Part shown: in pieces, positions 33,225 through 41,237 of the stretch | Position numbering within the stretch: position 1 is the first letter of the stretch | Layout of the letters: each line of letters begins with the position of its first letter | NCBI GenBank assembly: GCA_041688815.1 | Contig: JBDNHK010000107.1 | Span: forward strand, 42,543 to 106,542 | Direction of reading: 5' to 3' | Length of the DNA stretch: 64,000 nucleotides | Source: Rhabdothermincola_A sp041688815 | Lineage (GTDB): Bacteria > Actinomycetota > Acidimicrobiia > Acidimicrobiales > Acidimicrobilacustridaceae | Notes under the pieces: model-generated | Databases searched by the model: none | Seen by the model: only the letters and a program-made list of their open reading frames with translations | Told to the model about the DNA's origin: nothing | Position numbers and translations under genes: made by a program

Positions 33225-33766
33225 CCGTCCTGTCACTCCCCGACAAGGTGGTGGCGATCCACGAGGCCCTCACCGCCGTCCCCCATGCCTTCGGAGGCGC
33301 CCTGGCCCTCGCCTACCACGCCGAACCCCGGGCCACCGTCGACATCGACCTCAACGTCTTCGTGCCGGCCGAACGGGCCGCCGAGGTGCTCGATCCCCTC
33401 GCCGCCGTCGGAGTCGACACCACCGACGCCCTTGCCGCCGCCGAACGCGACGGGCAGGTGCGGGTGATGTGGGATCGCACGCCGATCGACCTGTTCTTCG
33501 CCTACGACCCGTTCCACGACGCCGCCCGTCGTGGTGCTGTCGAGGTGCCCTTCGCCGAGACCACGATCCGGGTGCTCTCGGCCGAGCACCTTGCCGTCTG
33601 CAAGGCGGTGTTCGACCGCCCCAAGGACTGGGTCGACATCACCACCATGCTCGACGCCGGCACTTCCGTCGACACCGCCGAAGTGCTCCGCTGGGTCGGT
33701 CGCATCGCCGGCGACACCGACGCCCGCTACGACCGCATCGCCGCGCTGCTGACGTTGCGAGGTTGA
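33221..33766 (+). CDS. nucleotidyltransferase-fold protein, putative toxin (AbiEii-like)
   Basis: 181 residues. HAFGGALALAYHAEPRATVD followed by IDLNVFV carries the Gly-Gly helix start and the Asp-x-Asp pair (D41, D43) of the nucleotidyltransferase fold. A third acidic site may be in RTPIDLFFAYDPF, and KAVFDRPKDWVDITTMLD resembles the helical part of AbiEii/DUF1814 proteins. AbiEii-type enzymes add nucleotides to RNA ends and are toxins of type IV or II systems. Alternative: a housekeeping NTase of unknown target. GTG 33221 overlaps the HTH stop by 4 bases. Confidence 0.8.
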   Translation: MTVLSLPDKVVAIHEALTAVPHAFGGALALAYHAEPRATVDIDLNVFVPAERAAEVLDPLAAVGVDTTDALAAAERDGQVRVMWDRTPIDLFFAYDPFHDAARRGAVEVPFAETTIRVLSAEHLAVCKAVFDRPKDWVDITTMLDAGTSVDTAEVLRWVGRIAGDTDARYDRIAALLTLRG

Positions 33767-33851
33767 CCGCTCGACGCTGCCGGCTGAGGTGCGGCGGCCG
33801 GCTGGTGGCCTCACGTCGTGGGCGCCCGGTGCCACCGTGGGCCCGGCGATC

Positions 33852-35102
33852 TCAGGTCGGTGGCGCGTTGGGGACCAGCGAGGCCAGCGTCGCGGGAAGG
33901 CCCGGCGTGTCGTCGTAGGTCTGGCCCGATCCGCTGCACGGGGTGCCCTGGCCCGATGCCTGGCCCAGCTCGGGGGTGAGCTTGGGGTTCGAGGCGCTGA
34001 AGATGCCCCATGGGCTCTCGCACCCGGGCACCACCCAGGCGTGCGACATCCACGCGTCCGTGCCGCCGTTCTTCCTTCCGCCCCGGGCGGCGCAGTCCTC
34101 GGCGGTGGTGCTCGAGCCCCCGACGACCAGCGTGCCCTTCACGCACAGCCCGATGTGCTGGTGATACTCCACGTTGCCGCCGGTGAAACCCACCGTTGGG
34201 GCCTGTCCATTGCTGCTCATCAGGTAATAGCTGAGGCCCACCATCGTGGCGTCGTCACCGGTGCCGTCGTAGAGCAGCATCTCCGGCTTGTCGATCTCGA
34301 AGGTCTGGTCGACGTAGCTGAAGTTCATCCAGTGCGAGGCGATGTCGGGGATGTAGGTGGTGACCATCACGTACCCCGCAGCCTTGGCTTCCACCGGGGT
34401 GGGGTACCGGGCCGCCACGGTCCGGGCCTGGTCGATCTCGCCCCGGAGGGTTTCGCACTGGCGGAGTTCGGTCATCGGTGCCCAGGACTGGGGGCCCTTG
34501 TGCTCGGCGTGAGCGCCACCACCCGCCGCGGCGGTGGTAGGGGCGGGTGCCGCGGCCGTCTCGCCGGTGCCCGTTCCGGAAGGAGCGGGGGTCGCGTCGG
34601 GGGAGTGGTCGTGGCTGCCGGCGTCGAGGTCGATGCCGGCATCGACGGCCTCGCGGTAGTAGCTGGCGGAGTTGAAGCCGAGGTCGCAGCGCGCCGGGCT
34701 GTCGGCCGCCGTGTGTGCGTGGTCGTGGCCGTCGCCCTCGCCGCCGACGGCGACCCCGGCCGACGCCGTGGGCGAGCCGGTGAGGCTCGCCGTGCTGGCA
34801 CCGACCAACCCGGCCACCACCAGCAACGCCGCCGCGGCCGGAGCGCCGAACTGGATCATCCTCACCCCGGGCCCGGCCTCGGTGCTGCGGTACAGACGGG
34901 GCCCGGCGAGGGCCAGCGCTGCGCCGAGCACCACGCTCACCAGGCCGCCGACGAAGAGCACGTGGCCGAGGTTCTCGAGGTTGAGAGCCCTGTCGGCGCC
35001 GAGGTTTTCGGACGCGTGCAGCCAGGCGTCGATGGCCAGCCCGCTGACCTGCGCGATGGCCCCGCCGACGACCATGGCCAAACCGATCTTACGTGCGTCC
35101 AT
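33852..35102 (-). CDS. membrane-anchored His-rich extracytoplasmic protein, unknown function
   Basis: 416 residues from ATG 35102 (GGAG 8 bases before). Three membrane helices in the first 110 residues (IGLAMVVGGAIAQVSGLAID; LGHVLFVGGLVSVVLGAALA; QFGAPAAAALLVVAGLVGAS). A linker follows with His clusters (GDGHDHAHTA; GSHDHSPD; GAHAEHKG) and Pro/Ala/Thr repeats. The large C-terminal domain has several conserved-looking blocks (YIPDIASHWMNFSYVDQTFE; GNVEYHQHIGLCVKG; DAWMSHAWVVPGCESPWGIF). Spread His and paired Cys suggest metal binding outside the membrane (inference). Family not recognised. Confidence 0.75.
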   Translation of the reverse strand: MDARKIGLAMVVGGAIAQVSGLAIDAWLHASENLGADRALNLENLGHVLFVGGLVSVVLGAALALAGPRLYRSTEAGPGVRMIQFGAPAAAALLVVAGLVGASTASLTGSPTASAGVAVGGEGDGHDHAHTAADSPARCDLGFNSASYYREAVDAGIDLDAGSHDHSPDATPAPSGTGTGETAAAPAPTTAAAGGGAHAEHKGPQSWAPMTELRQCETLRGEIDQARTVAARYPTPVEAKAAGYVMVTTYIPDIASHWMNFSYVDQTFEIDKPEMLLYDGTGDDATMVGLSYYLMSSNGQAPTVGFTGGNVEYHQHIGLCVKGTLVVGGSSTTAEDCAARGGRKNGGTDAWMSHAWVVPGCESPWGIFSASNPKLTPELGQASGQGTPCSGSGQTYDDTPGLPATLASLVPNAPPT

Positions 35103-35117
35103 CGTCTGGTCTCCCTG

Positions 35118-35136
35118 GGTTCGGCGATACCGAACC
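35118..35136. promoter_or_regulatory. inverted repeat ahead of the His-rich protein
   Basis: GGTTCGG and CCGAACC, 7-base arms with a 5-base spacer, 16 bases upstream of the minus-strand start. It could be an operator or a leader hairpin over the ribosome site. Confidence 0.4.
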
Positions 35137-35224
35137 TGAGTGACAACCGTACCCGTGACTCCCGACACACGCGGTGCTGCCGGCGCGCCGGCGTTCAGCG
35201 GAGGGTCAGGTCGGGGCGGCGGGG

Positions 35225-35230
35225 GATACT
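35225..35230 (+). promoter_or_regulatory. -10 element (GATACT) before GTG 35237
   Basis: GATACT ends 6 bases before the GTG, the leaderless spacing seen elsewhere here. Confidence 0.4.
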
Positions 35231-35236
35231 GACGCG

Positions 35237-36547
35237 GTGACCGCCACCGCCACCGTCGCCGATCTCGTCGCCCACTGCCTGCTGGCCCAAGGAGCCCGGC
35301 GGGTTTTCCGCGCCCCCGGCAGCGAGATGCCGGCCCTGGCCGGGCTCGACGAGGTCGCCGTCCCCACAGCCGAGTTGGCGTCCATCCTGGCTGATGCCGA
35401 TGGGCGCCTGGCCCGAGGGGTGGGCGCGGGTCCCGGGGTGGCGTTCCTCGACGGTCGCCGCCTGCGCCTGTCGTCCCAACCGGGTGAGCGTGTCGAGGTG
35501 CACGAGGTCTTCGACGTGGTGTCGGTCCCCGCGACGCTGGCCGGCTGGACCCTCGGGGAGGTCCACGCCACCGCCGAGTACGACCTGTTCGTCGACTTCT
35601 TCGCGCCGGCCCCCGACGGACTCGAGCCGGTGGCCCTCGACGCAGCCTCGGATCAGCTCCTCACCCTGTCGCCGACGCTGGCCGACTTCGCCACGATGCT
35701 GCTCGTCGGACCGGGCGTGGCCCGCGCTGGTCAGTCCGACGCCGTGGCCGAGGCGGCCCGCCGCACCGGGGCCGGTGTCGTGGCCACGCTCGGGGCGGTC
35801 GGAGTCCTGGCCGTCGACGACCCCGCCTGGTGTGGCGTCGTGGGCCTGCAAGCCGATGACACCACTCGCTCCGGCCTGGCCGGCGCCGAGCTGGTGATCG
35901 CCGCCGGGGTCGACCCGGCCGAGGCCGTCGACCTGCTGCCCGACGGCGCCCAGGTTCTCGACGTGGAGCCGTGGCACCTCGGGCTGATGGCCCGCCACTG
36001 GCCCGACCCCGACGAGAGGTCGGCGGGCTCCCCGCTCACTCGACAGCTCGCTGAACTGGTCGACGGCCCACCCGACCCCACCCTCCCGATGAGCGCGGTC
36101 CGGGCGACGACCGAGGTCCTCTCGGCGGTCGCCGATGGTGGGGTCGTCGCCGCCGACGCCGGCCCCGCCGGACTGTGGCTGGCGCGGGGTCTGGCCTCGA
36201 CCACTGCCCGCGTCGTTGTGCCGGCCCGACCGGCACCGGGGTTCGCCGCTGCGGCAGCTTTCGTGGAAGCGCTGTCCGGACGCCCGGCCCTGGCCGTCAC
36301 CACGGCGCCGGTCGATCCGCTCACCGATGCTGTGCTCACCCTCGCCGCCGACCTCGAGCTGCCTCTCGTCGTCGAGGTGTGGGGGGCCGACGCCTCGTGG
36401 GCGTCCCCCGACGAGCACACCCCCCGGCTGGCCGCCGCCCTTACCGCCGGTGGGGTGCACCGGTTGGCCGTGCCCGTCGACCTCAGCGGCACCCGCGCCC
36501 TCGTGGAGCTGGCCGGCCCGGTGGCGGCCTGGTCCCGCGACCGTTGA
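35237..36547 (+). CDS. degenerate ThDP-fold (acetolactate synthase-like) protein
   Basis: 436 residues arranged like a thiamine-diphosphate enzyme of the acetolactate synthase group. N-terminal ATVADLVAHCLLAQGARRVF with APGSEMPAL, AELASILADADGRLARG where the catalytic Glu normally sits, a middle Rossmann-like domain (LLVGPGVARAGQSDAVAEAA), and a C-terminal domain (DGGVVAADAGPAGLWLARGL; DLELPLVVEVWGADASW). The GPG loop after the Glu and the GDG(x)n-NN cofactor motif are both missing, and the chain is about 100 residues short. It probably does not bind ThDP in the usual way. Role unknown; next gene is an acyl-CoA synthetase 103 bases on. Confidence 0.7.
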   Translation: MTATATVADLVAHCLLAQGARRVFRAPGSEMPALAGLDEVAVPTAELASILADADGRLARGVGAGPGVAFLDGRRLRLSSQPGERVEVHEVFDVVSVPATLAGWTLGEVHATAEYDLFVDFFAPAPDGLEPVALDAASDQLLTLSPTLADFATMLLVGPGVARAGQSDAVAEAARRTGAGVVATLGAVGVLAVDDPAWCGVVGLQADDTTRSGLAGAELVIAAGVDPAEAVDLLPDGAQVLDVEPWHLGLMARHWPDPDERSAGSPLTRQLAELVDGPPDPTLPMSAVRATTEVLSAVADGGVVAADAGPAGLWLARGLASTTARVVVPARPAPGFAAAAAFVEALSGRPALAVTTAPVDPLTDAVLTLAADLELPLVVEVWGADASWASPDEHTPRLAAALTAGGVHRLAVPVDLSGTRALVELAGPVAAWSRDR

Positions 36548-36650
36548 GGTCGCCTCGCCGGCCGGTGGTGCGGCCCCCCGAAGTAGAGTCCCGCCCACAT
36601 GTCGCGGTGGCCGTCATGGACGGTTGGGCCGCGCCGACCAGGGGGAGACC

Positions 36651-38282
36651 ATGGCCACCGTGCCCGACACGTTCAACTTCGCCGACCTCTGGGAGGCCGT
36701 GACCGAGCGCGTCCCCGAGCGGGAGGCGCTCGTGTGCGGCACCGATCGGCGCACCTACGCCGAGCTCGAGGAGAACGCCAACCGTCTCGCCCACTGGATG
36801 CTCGAACAGCAGGTGCGGCCGGGCGACCACGTCGGCCTCTACCTCACCAACTCGGTGGAGTGGGTCGAGGCCTTTCTCGCCTGCTTCAAGATCCGGGCCG
36901 TTCCCATCAACGTGAACTACCGCTACGTGGCCGAAGAGTTGGCCTACCTCTTCGCCGACGCCGGCGTCGTGGGCATCCTCGTCGACCGGGGGTTCACCGA
37001 CCGTTTGCCCCAGGTCACCCCCGCCCTGCCCGACCTGCGCTGGGCCCTCGTCGTCGACGACGCCACCGACGGCGACCCCGCCTCGCTCGAAGCAACAGCC
37101 CTCCACGTGGAGGCTTACGCCGCGGCGTTGGTCGCGGGCTCACCGCAGCGGGGGTTCGGGCCCCGCTCGGGTGATGACCTCTACGTCATCTACACCGGCG
37201 GGACGACCGGCATGCCCAAGGGCGTCGTGTGGCGCCACGAGGATGCGCTCTACTCGTGCATCGGCGGTGGCGACCCGATGCGCATGCTCGGCCCGATCAC
37301 CGAGCCGGCTCAGATCATCGACCGCATCATCCCCGGCTTCGTGTTCCAGCCGGTCGCGCCGCTCATGCACGCCGCCGGCCAGTGGACGGTGCTCGGCTGG
37401 CTGCTCTGCGGTGGCAAGAACGTACTGATGGAGGGCAGCCTCGACCCCGCCGAGGTGTGGCGCACCATCGAGCGCGAGGGCATCAACACGATCAGTGTGG
37501 TGGGCGACGCCGTGCTCAAGCCGATGCTCGACGCCTGGGAGAACGAAGGTCCGTTCGACGCTTCGTCGCTCCTGGCCATCGGCTCGGGCGGGGCGCCGCT
37601 CACCCCTTCCACCCGGGCCCGGGCCCTGAGGCTGCTGCCGACGATCACCCTCACCGACGGCTACGGCTCGTCGGAGACCGGCGCCCAGAGCAGCCGTCGC
37701 TTCACCAGGGACGGCGGGCCCGAGAACTTCTCGGAGATGGGCGAAGGCCACAACACGGCGGTGATCGACCCTCTCACGGCCACGATCGTCGAACCGGGCA
37801 GCGAGGTGGTGGGCCGCATCGGTCGACGGGGCCACATCCCGTTGCGCTACCACAACGACCCGGAGAAGACGGCCGAGACCATCCTCGAGATCGACGGCGA
37901 CCGCTGGATCCTCACCGGCGACCAGGCCACCGTGGCCGCCGACGGATCCATGACGCTGCTCGGACGGGGTTCGGCCTGCATCAACACCGGGGGGGAGAAG
38001 GTCTACCCCGAGGAGGTCGAAGCGGTGATCGCCGGGCACGACGCCGTGTTCGACGTGGTCGTGGTCGGCGCCCCCGACGAGCGCTGGGGTGAGCGGGTGA
38101 CCGCCGTCGTGCACGTCCGGACCGGGCACACCCTCACCCTCGATGACCTCGACGCGCACTGCCGTCCCCATCTCGCCGGCTACAAGCTGCCGCGGGCACT
38201 GGTGGTGGTCGACGCCGTCGTGCGCTCCCCGGCCGGCAAGGCCGACCACCGTTGGGCCAAGGCCATCGCCGCCGACGCCTGA
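36651..38282 (+). CDS. acyl-CoA synthetase (AMP-forming)
   Basis: Activates a carboxylic acid to its CoA thioester with ATP. 543 residues with the AMP-binding P-loop YTGGTTGMPKGVVWRH, A5 motif TDGYGSSETGAQ, hinge/A8 (ILTGDQATVAADGSMTLLGR), and A10 lysine region RSPAGKADHRWAK. GGGGGAG is close before ATG 36651. It resembles the fatty-acid/steroid-acid ligases (FadD3/FadD19 group) of actinobacteria; exact substrate unknown. It is about 50% alike by eye to the ligase at 41.2-42.9 kb, so the two are probably paralogues. Confidence 0.93.
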   Translation: MATVPDTFNFADLWEAVTERVPEREALVCGTDRRTYAELEENANRLAHWMLEQQVRPGDHVGLYLTNSVEWVEAFLACFKIRAVPINVNYRYVAEELAYLFADAGVVGILVDRGFTDRLPQVTPALPDLRWALVVDDATDGDPASLEATALHVEAYAAALVAGSPQRGFGPRSGDDLYVIYTGGTTGMPKGVVWRHEDALYSCIGGGDPMRMLGPITEPAQIIDRIIPGFVFQPVAPLMHAAGQWTVLGWLLCGGKNVLMEGSLDPAEVWRTIEREGINTISVVGDAVLKPMLDAWENEGPFDASSLLAIGSGGAPLTPSTRARALRLLPTITLTDGYGSSETGAQSSRRFTRDGGPENFSEMGEGHNTAVIDPLTATIVEPGSEVVGRIGRRGHIPLRYHNDPEKTAETILEIDGDRWILTGDQATVAADGSMTLLGRGSACINTGGEKVYPEEVEAVIAGHDAVFDVVVVGAPDERWGERVTAVVHVRTGHTLTLDDLDAHCRPHLAGYKLPRALVVVDAVVRSPAGKADHRWAKAIAADA

Positions 38283-38328
38283 TGTCGGTGCGTCATCGGG
38301 CTCGATCGAGGTCTGACAGGATGCCGCC

Positions 38329-38376
38329 ATGACCGACATGGGGGACGTTGTGGGTAGTGGGGGTCCACGTCGATGA
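38329..38376 (+). CDS. possible 15-residue leader peptide
   Basis: ATG 38329 opens MTDMGDVVGSGGPRR, whose TGA overlaps the ATG of the CoA-transferase (ATGA at 38373). A CAGGAT box lies 6 bases before the leader ATG, the leaderless spacing. The CoA-transferase itself has no evident ribosome site at its own start, so translation could be delivered by termination of this short frame. Could be chance. Confidence 0.35.
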   Translation: MTDMGDVVGSGGPRR

Positions 38377-39539
38377 CCGGCGACGAGAACAGTCGGACCG
38401 GTCCGCTCGCCGGGGTCACCGTGGTGGAACTGGCGGGCCTCGGCCCCGCGCCGTTCGGAGCGATGGTGCTGGCCGACTACGGGGCCGACGTGATCTGTGT
38501 CGACCGGCCCTCGAAGGCCAGTGGTGCCCCGATCGAGTCGGCCCGGATGGGGGTGTCGAATCGTGGGCGTCGGGCCATCACCGTCGACCTGAAGTCCCCC
38601 GAAGGAGTCCAGGTCATTTGCCGGCTCACCGATTCGGCTGACGTGTTCGTGGAGGGCTTCCGGCCCGGTGTGTGCGAGCGCCTCGGCCTCGGCCCCGACG
38701 ACCTCTGCGACCGCAACCCCGGCCTCGTGTACGCCCGTATGACCGGCTGGGGCCAGACCGGGCCCTGGGCGGCCCGGGCCGGGCACGACATCGACTACAT
38801 CTCCCTGGCCGGGCCCCTCGCCCACATCGGCCGGGCCGACCAGCCCCCCACCGTTCCGCTCAACCTGGTGGGTGACTTCGGTGGCGGCGGGCTGCTCATG
38901 GCCCTGGGCGTGTGCGCGGCTCTGGTGGAGCGCGCCCGTTCCGGCCTCGGTCAGGTCATCGACGTGGCCATGGTCGATGGCGCCGCCCTCATCTCTGCGC
39001 CCATGGTGCCGGCCTACCTCGGGGGCACCTTCACCGACCAGCGCGGCACGAACATGCTCGACTCCGGCGCCCCTTGGTACGACGTGTACGAGACGTCCGA
39101 CGGCGGGTGGTTGGCCGTGGGCGCCATCGAGCCGCAGTTCTACGTCGAGCTGCTCGACGGGTTGGGGTTGGCCGGCGCCGATCTGCCCGACCAGCACGAC
39201 CGCGACGGTTGGCCGGTCCTGCGCGACCGCTTCGCCGCGATCATCGGGGCCCGCACCCGCGACGATTGGGAGGCCACGTTCGACGGGCGCGACGCCTGCG
39301 TGGCCCCCGTGCTCACCTACGCCGAGGCCGCCGACCACCCTCACCTCGTCGCCCGGGGCACCTACCTGCGTCCCGACGGCGTGGTGCAGCCCGCGCCCGC
39401 CCCGCGGTTCTCGCGCACCCCGGCGCTCGTCGACCGGCCGCCGGTCCCCCCGGGGTACGACACCGACGAGGTGTTGGCCGCCGCCGGTTTCGCAGCCGAC
39501 GAGATCGCCGCCCTCCGCGCCACCGCCACCATCGCCTGA
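38373..39539 (+). CDS. CaiB/BaiF-type CoA-transferase or alpha-methylacyl-CoA racemase
   Basis: 388-residue family III CoA-transferase: GVTVVELAGLGPAPFGAMVL at the start, then DLKSPEGVQVICRLTDSADV and VEGFRPGVCERLGLG. The catalytic-Asp region follows as GQTGPWAARAGHDIDYISLAG, whose H-D is typical of the racemases that epimerise 2-methylacyl-CoA. Racemases have Asp plus His at this place, so racemase is favoured. That fits breakdown of methyl-branched or steroid acids together with the neighbouring ligase. A terminator follows. Confidence 0.9.
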   Translation: MTGDENSRTGPLAGVTVVELAGLGPAPFGAMVLADYGADVICVDRPSKASGAPIESARMGVSNRGRRAITVDLKSPEGVQVICRLTDSADVFVEGFRPGVCERLGLGPDDLCDRNPGLVYARMTGWGQTGPWAARAGHDIDYISLAGPLAHIGRADQPPTVPLNLVGDFGGGGLLMALGVCAALVERARSGLGQVIDVAMVDGAALISAPMVPAYLGGTFTDQRGTNMLDSGAPWYDVYETSDGGWLAVGAIEPQFYVELLDGLGLAGADLPDQHDRDGWPVLRDRFAAIIGARTRDDWEATFDGRDACVAPVLTYAEAADHPHLVARGTYLRPDGVVQPAPAPRFSRTPALVDRPPVPPGYDTDEVLAAAGFAADEIAALRATATIA

Positions 39540-39545
39540 ACGCGA

Positions 39546-39575
39546 GAGAGGGCCCGGCCGGAGCCGGACCCTCTC
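39546..39575. terminator. bidirectional hairpin between convergent genes
   Basis: 39546-39558 pairs with 39563-39575 (13 positions, one mismatch) around a 4-base loop CGGA. It lies 6 bases after the CoA-transferase stop and 30 before the end of the aldehyde dehydrogenase, serving either strand. Confidence 0.65.
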
Positions 39576-39604
39576 ACCCACCGCCAGGGCCGCGGCCCGG
39601 GGGA

Positions 39605-41068
39605 CTAACCCCCGATGGGGAGGTCGATGCCGCCGGGCAGCGAGATCGTCTTGTCCTCGCAGTAGGCGTGGATGCCTTCGGGGCCGAGCTCGCGGCCGAT
39701 GCCGGAGTTCTTGAACCCGCCGAACGGGCCGTTGAAGTCCATGCCCTGGGTGGTGTTCACCGCGAACGTGCCGGTGCGCACCTTGCGGGCCACGTCGATG
39801 CCCTTGGCGATGTCGGCGGTGTACACCGCGCCGGCCAGGCCGTAGTCGCTGTCGTTGGCGATGGCGATGGCTTCTTCGAGGGTGTCGTAGGGGATCAGCG
39901 ACAGCACCGGTCCGAAGATCTCCTCTCGGGCGATGGTCATCGAGTTGTTCACGTCGGCGAAAAGGGTCGGCGTCACGAAGTGGCCGGTTCCCTCGTTGTC
40001 GACGCGGGGTCCGCCCACCACCACGGTGGCGCCCTCCTCGATGCCCTTGGCGATGTAGCCCTCGACGCGCACCCGCTGGCGTTCGGCGATCAGCGGGCCC
40101 ACCAGGTTCTCGGGCTGGGCCGGATCGCCCACGGTCTGGGCCGACACGGCGGCGGCCAGCGCGTCGCGGATCTCGTCGTAGCGGCGGCGCGGGGCCAGAA
40201 TCCGGGTGAGGGCCACGCAGGCCTGCCCGTTGTTCATGAGGCCACCACCGATGAGATGGGGGATGGTCTCTTCGAGGTTGGCGTCCTCGCACACGATGGC
40301 GGCGGACTTACCACCCAGTTCCAGGGTGCAGCGCTTCAGCTGCTCCCCGCAGATGGCGCCGATCTTGCGGCCGGCGGCGGTGGAGCCGGTGAAGCTCACC
40401 TTGTCGACGTCGGGGTGGCGCACCAGGTGCTCGCCCACCTCGCGGTCGGCGGCGACGATGTTGACGACACCGGCGGGCACGCCGGCCTCGACCAGGATCT
40501 CGGCCAGCACGTTGGCGTCGAGCGGGGTCTCGGGAGCGGGCTTGATGATGATGGTGCTACCCGAGGCCAGCGTGGGACCGACCTTCAGCGAGGTGATGAA
40601 CAGCGGCACGTTCCACGGGATGATGCCGGCCACCACACCGACCGGCTCGCGGCGCACGATGATCTGCCCGCCCAGGGAACCGTCACGGCGCTCCTCGAAG
40701 GCGAAGGCCCGGGTGTGGGCGGCGAAGGCGTCGAGGATCATGCTCGCGGCCAGGACCTGCCCGAACATCGAGAAGTAGTAGGGCGCACCCACTTCGTCGG
40801 TGATGAGGTTGGTGAACTCGTCCTGGCGCTGCTTGATGCCATCGGACACGCGCACGATGAGGTCGGCGCGCTGCTCCTGGGTCCAGGTCGACCACTCGCC
40901 GGCCAGCGCGGCCTTGGCGGCGGCGACGGCGCGATCCATGTCCGCGGCGGTGGCGACCGGCACCGAGCCGATGACCTCCTCGGATGTGGGCGAGGTGACC
41001 TTCAGCGTGTCGCCGCCGGCTGGGTCGACCCACTCGCCACCGATGAAGAACTTGTCGTAGGTGTGCAT
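39605..41068 (-). CDS. NAD(P)-dependent aldehyde dehydrogenase
   Basis: 487 residues of the ALDH superfamily: NVPLFITSLKVGPTLASGST (cofactor site), VSFTGSTAAGRKIG, catalytic Glu in LELGGKSAAIVCEDANLE, catalytic Cys in NGQACVALTRILAP, and the C-terminal PFGGFKNSGIGRELGPEG. Broad type near betaine and medium-chain aldehyde dehydrogenases; substrate open. AGGGGGA lies 7 bases before ATG 41068, so this start is preferred to the ATG two codons upstream. Confidence 0.93.
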   Translation of the reverse strand: MHTYDKFFIGGEWVDPAGGDTLKVTSPTSEEVIGSVPVATAADMDRAVAAAKAALAGEWSTWTQEQRADLIVRVSDGIKQRQDEFTNLITDEVGAPYYFSMFGQVLAASMILDAFAAHTRAFAFEERRDGSLGGQIIVRREPVGVVAGIIPWNVPLFITSLKVGPTLASGSTIIIKPAPETPLDANVLAEILVEAGVPAGVVNIVAADREVGEHLVRHPDVDKVSFTGSTAAGRKIGAICGEQLKRCTLELGGKSAAIVCEDANLEETIPHLIGGGLMNNGQACVALTRILAPRRRYDEIRDALAAAVSAQTVGDPAQPENLVGPLIAERQRVRVEGYIAKGIEEGATVVVGGPRVDNEGTGHFVTPTLFADVNNSMTIAREEIFGPVLSLIPYDTLEEAIAIANDSDYGLAGAVYTADIAKGIDVARKVRTGTFAVNTTQGMDFNGPFGGFKNSGIGRELGPEGIHAYCEDKTISLPGGIDLPIGG

Positions 41069-41237
41069 TGGCATTCCCCCTGTGGGGGCAGCGGGGGTGC
41101 CGCTGCCGATTGGCGTCTCTGGGCAGGTGTGTTGGTGGTGCCGACGGGTCACTGCAACAGCGGCGCTCGGCGCCGCTCACTCTACCGTCGTCCCCTGCGA
41201 GCGTTCCCCTCGGGCTCGCGTGCCGGGGGGGAGGGCG

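Noticed and set aside
35237..36547. menD (SEPHCHC synthase), given menB in the window
   Set aside because: The N-terminus lacks the MenD pattern with Ser-Arg-Ser after Pro-Gly, it is about 100 residues short and has no ThDP motif; menB is also 20 kb away.
36599..37174. ATG 36599 frame (191 codons) with a TAGAGT box before it
   Set aside because: It overlaps most of the N-terminal half of the acyl-CoA synthetase out of frame and codes Arg/Gly-rich sequence. ATG 36651 with its own ribosome site is the real start.
37140..40292. 1050-codon open frame on the minus strand
   Set aside because: It lies opposite three well-identified plus-strand and minus-strand genes and reads as Arg/Gly/His/Asp-rich sequence without motifs. 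High-GC codon bias leaves such antisense frames open by composition.
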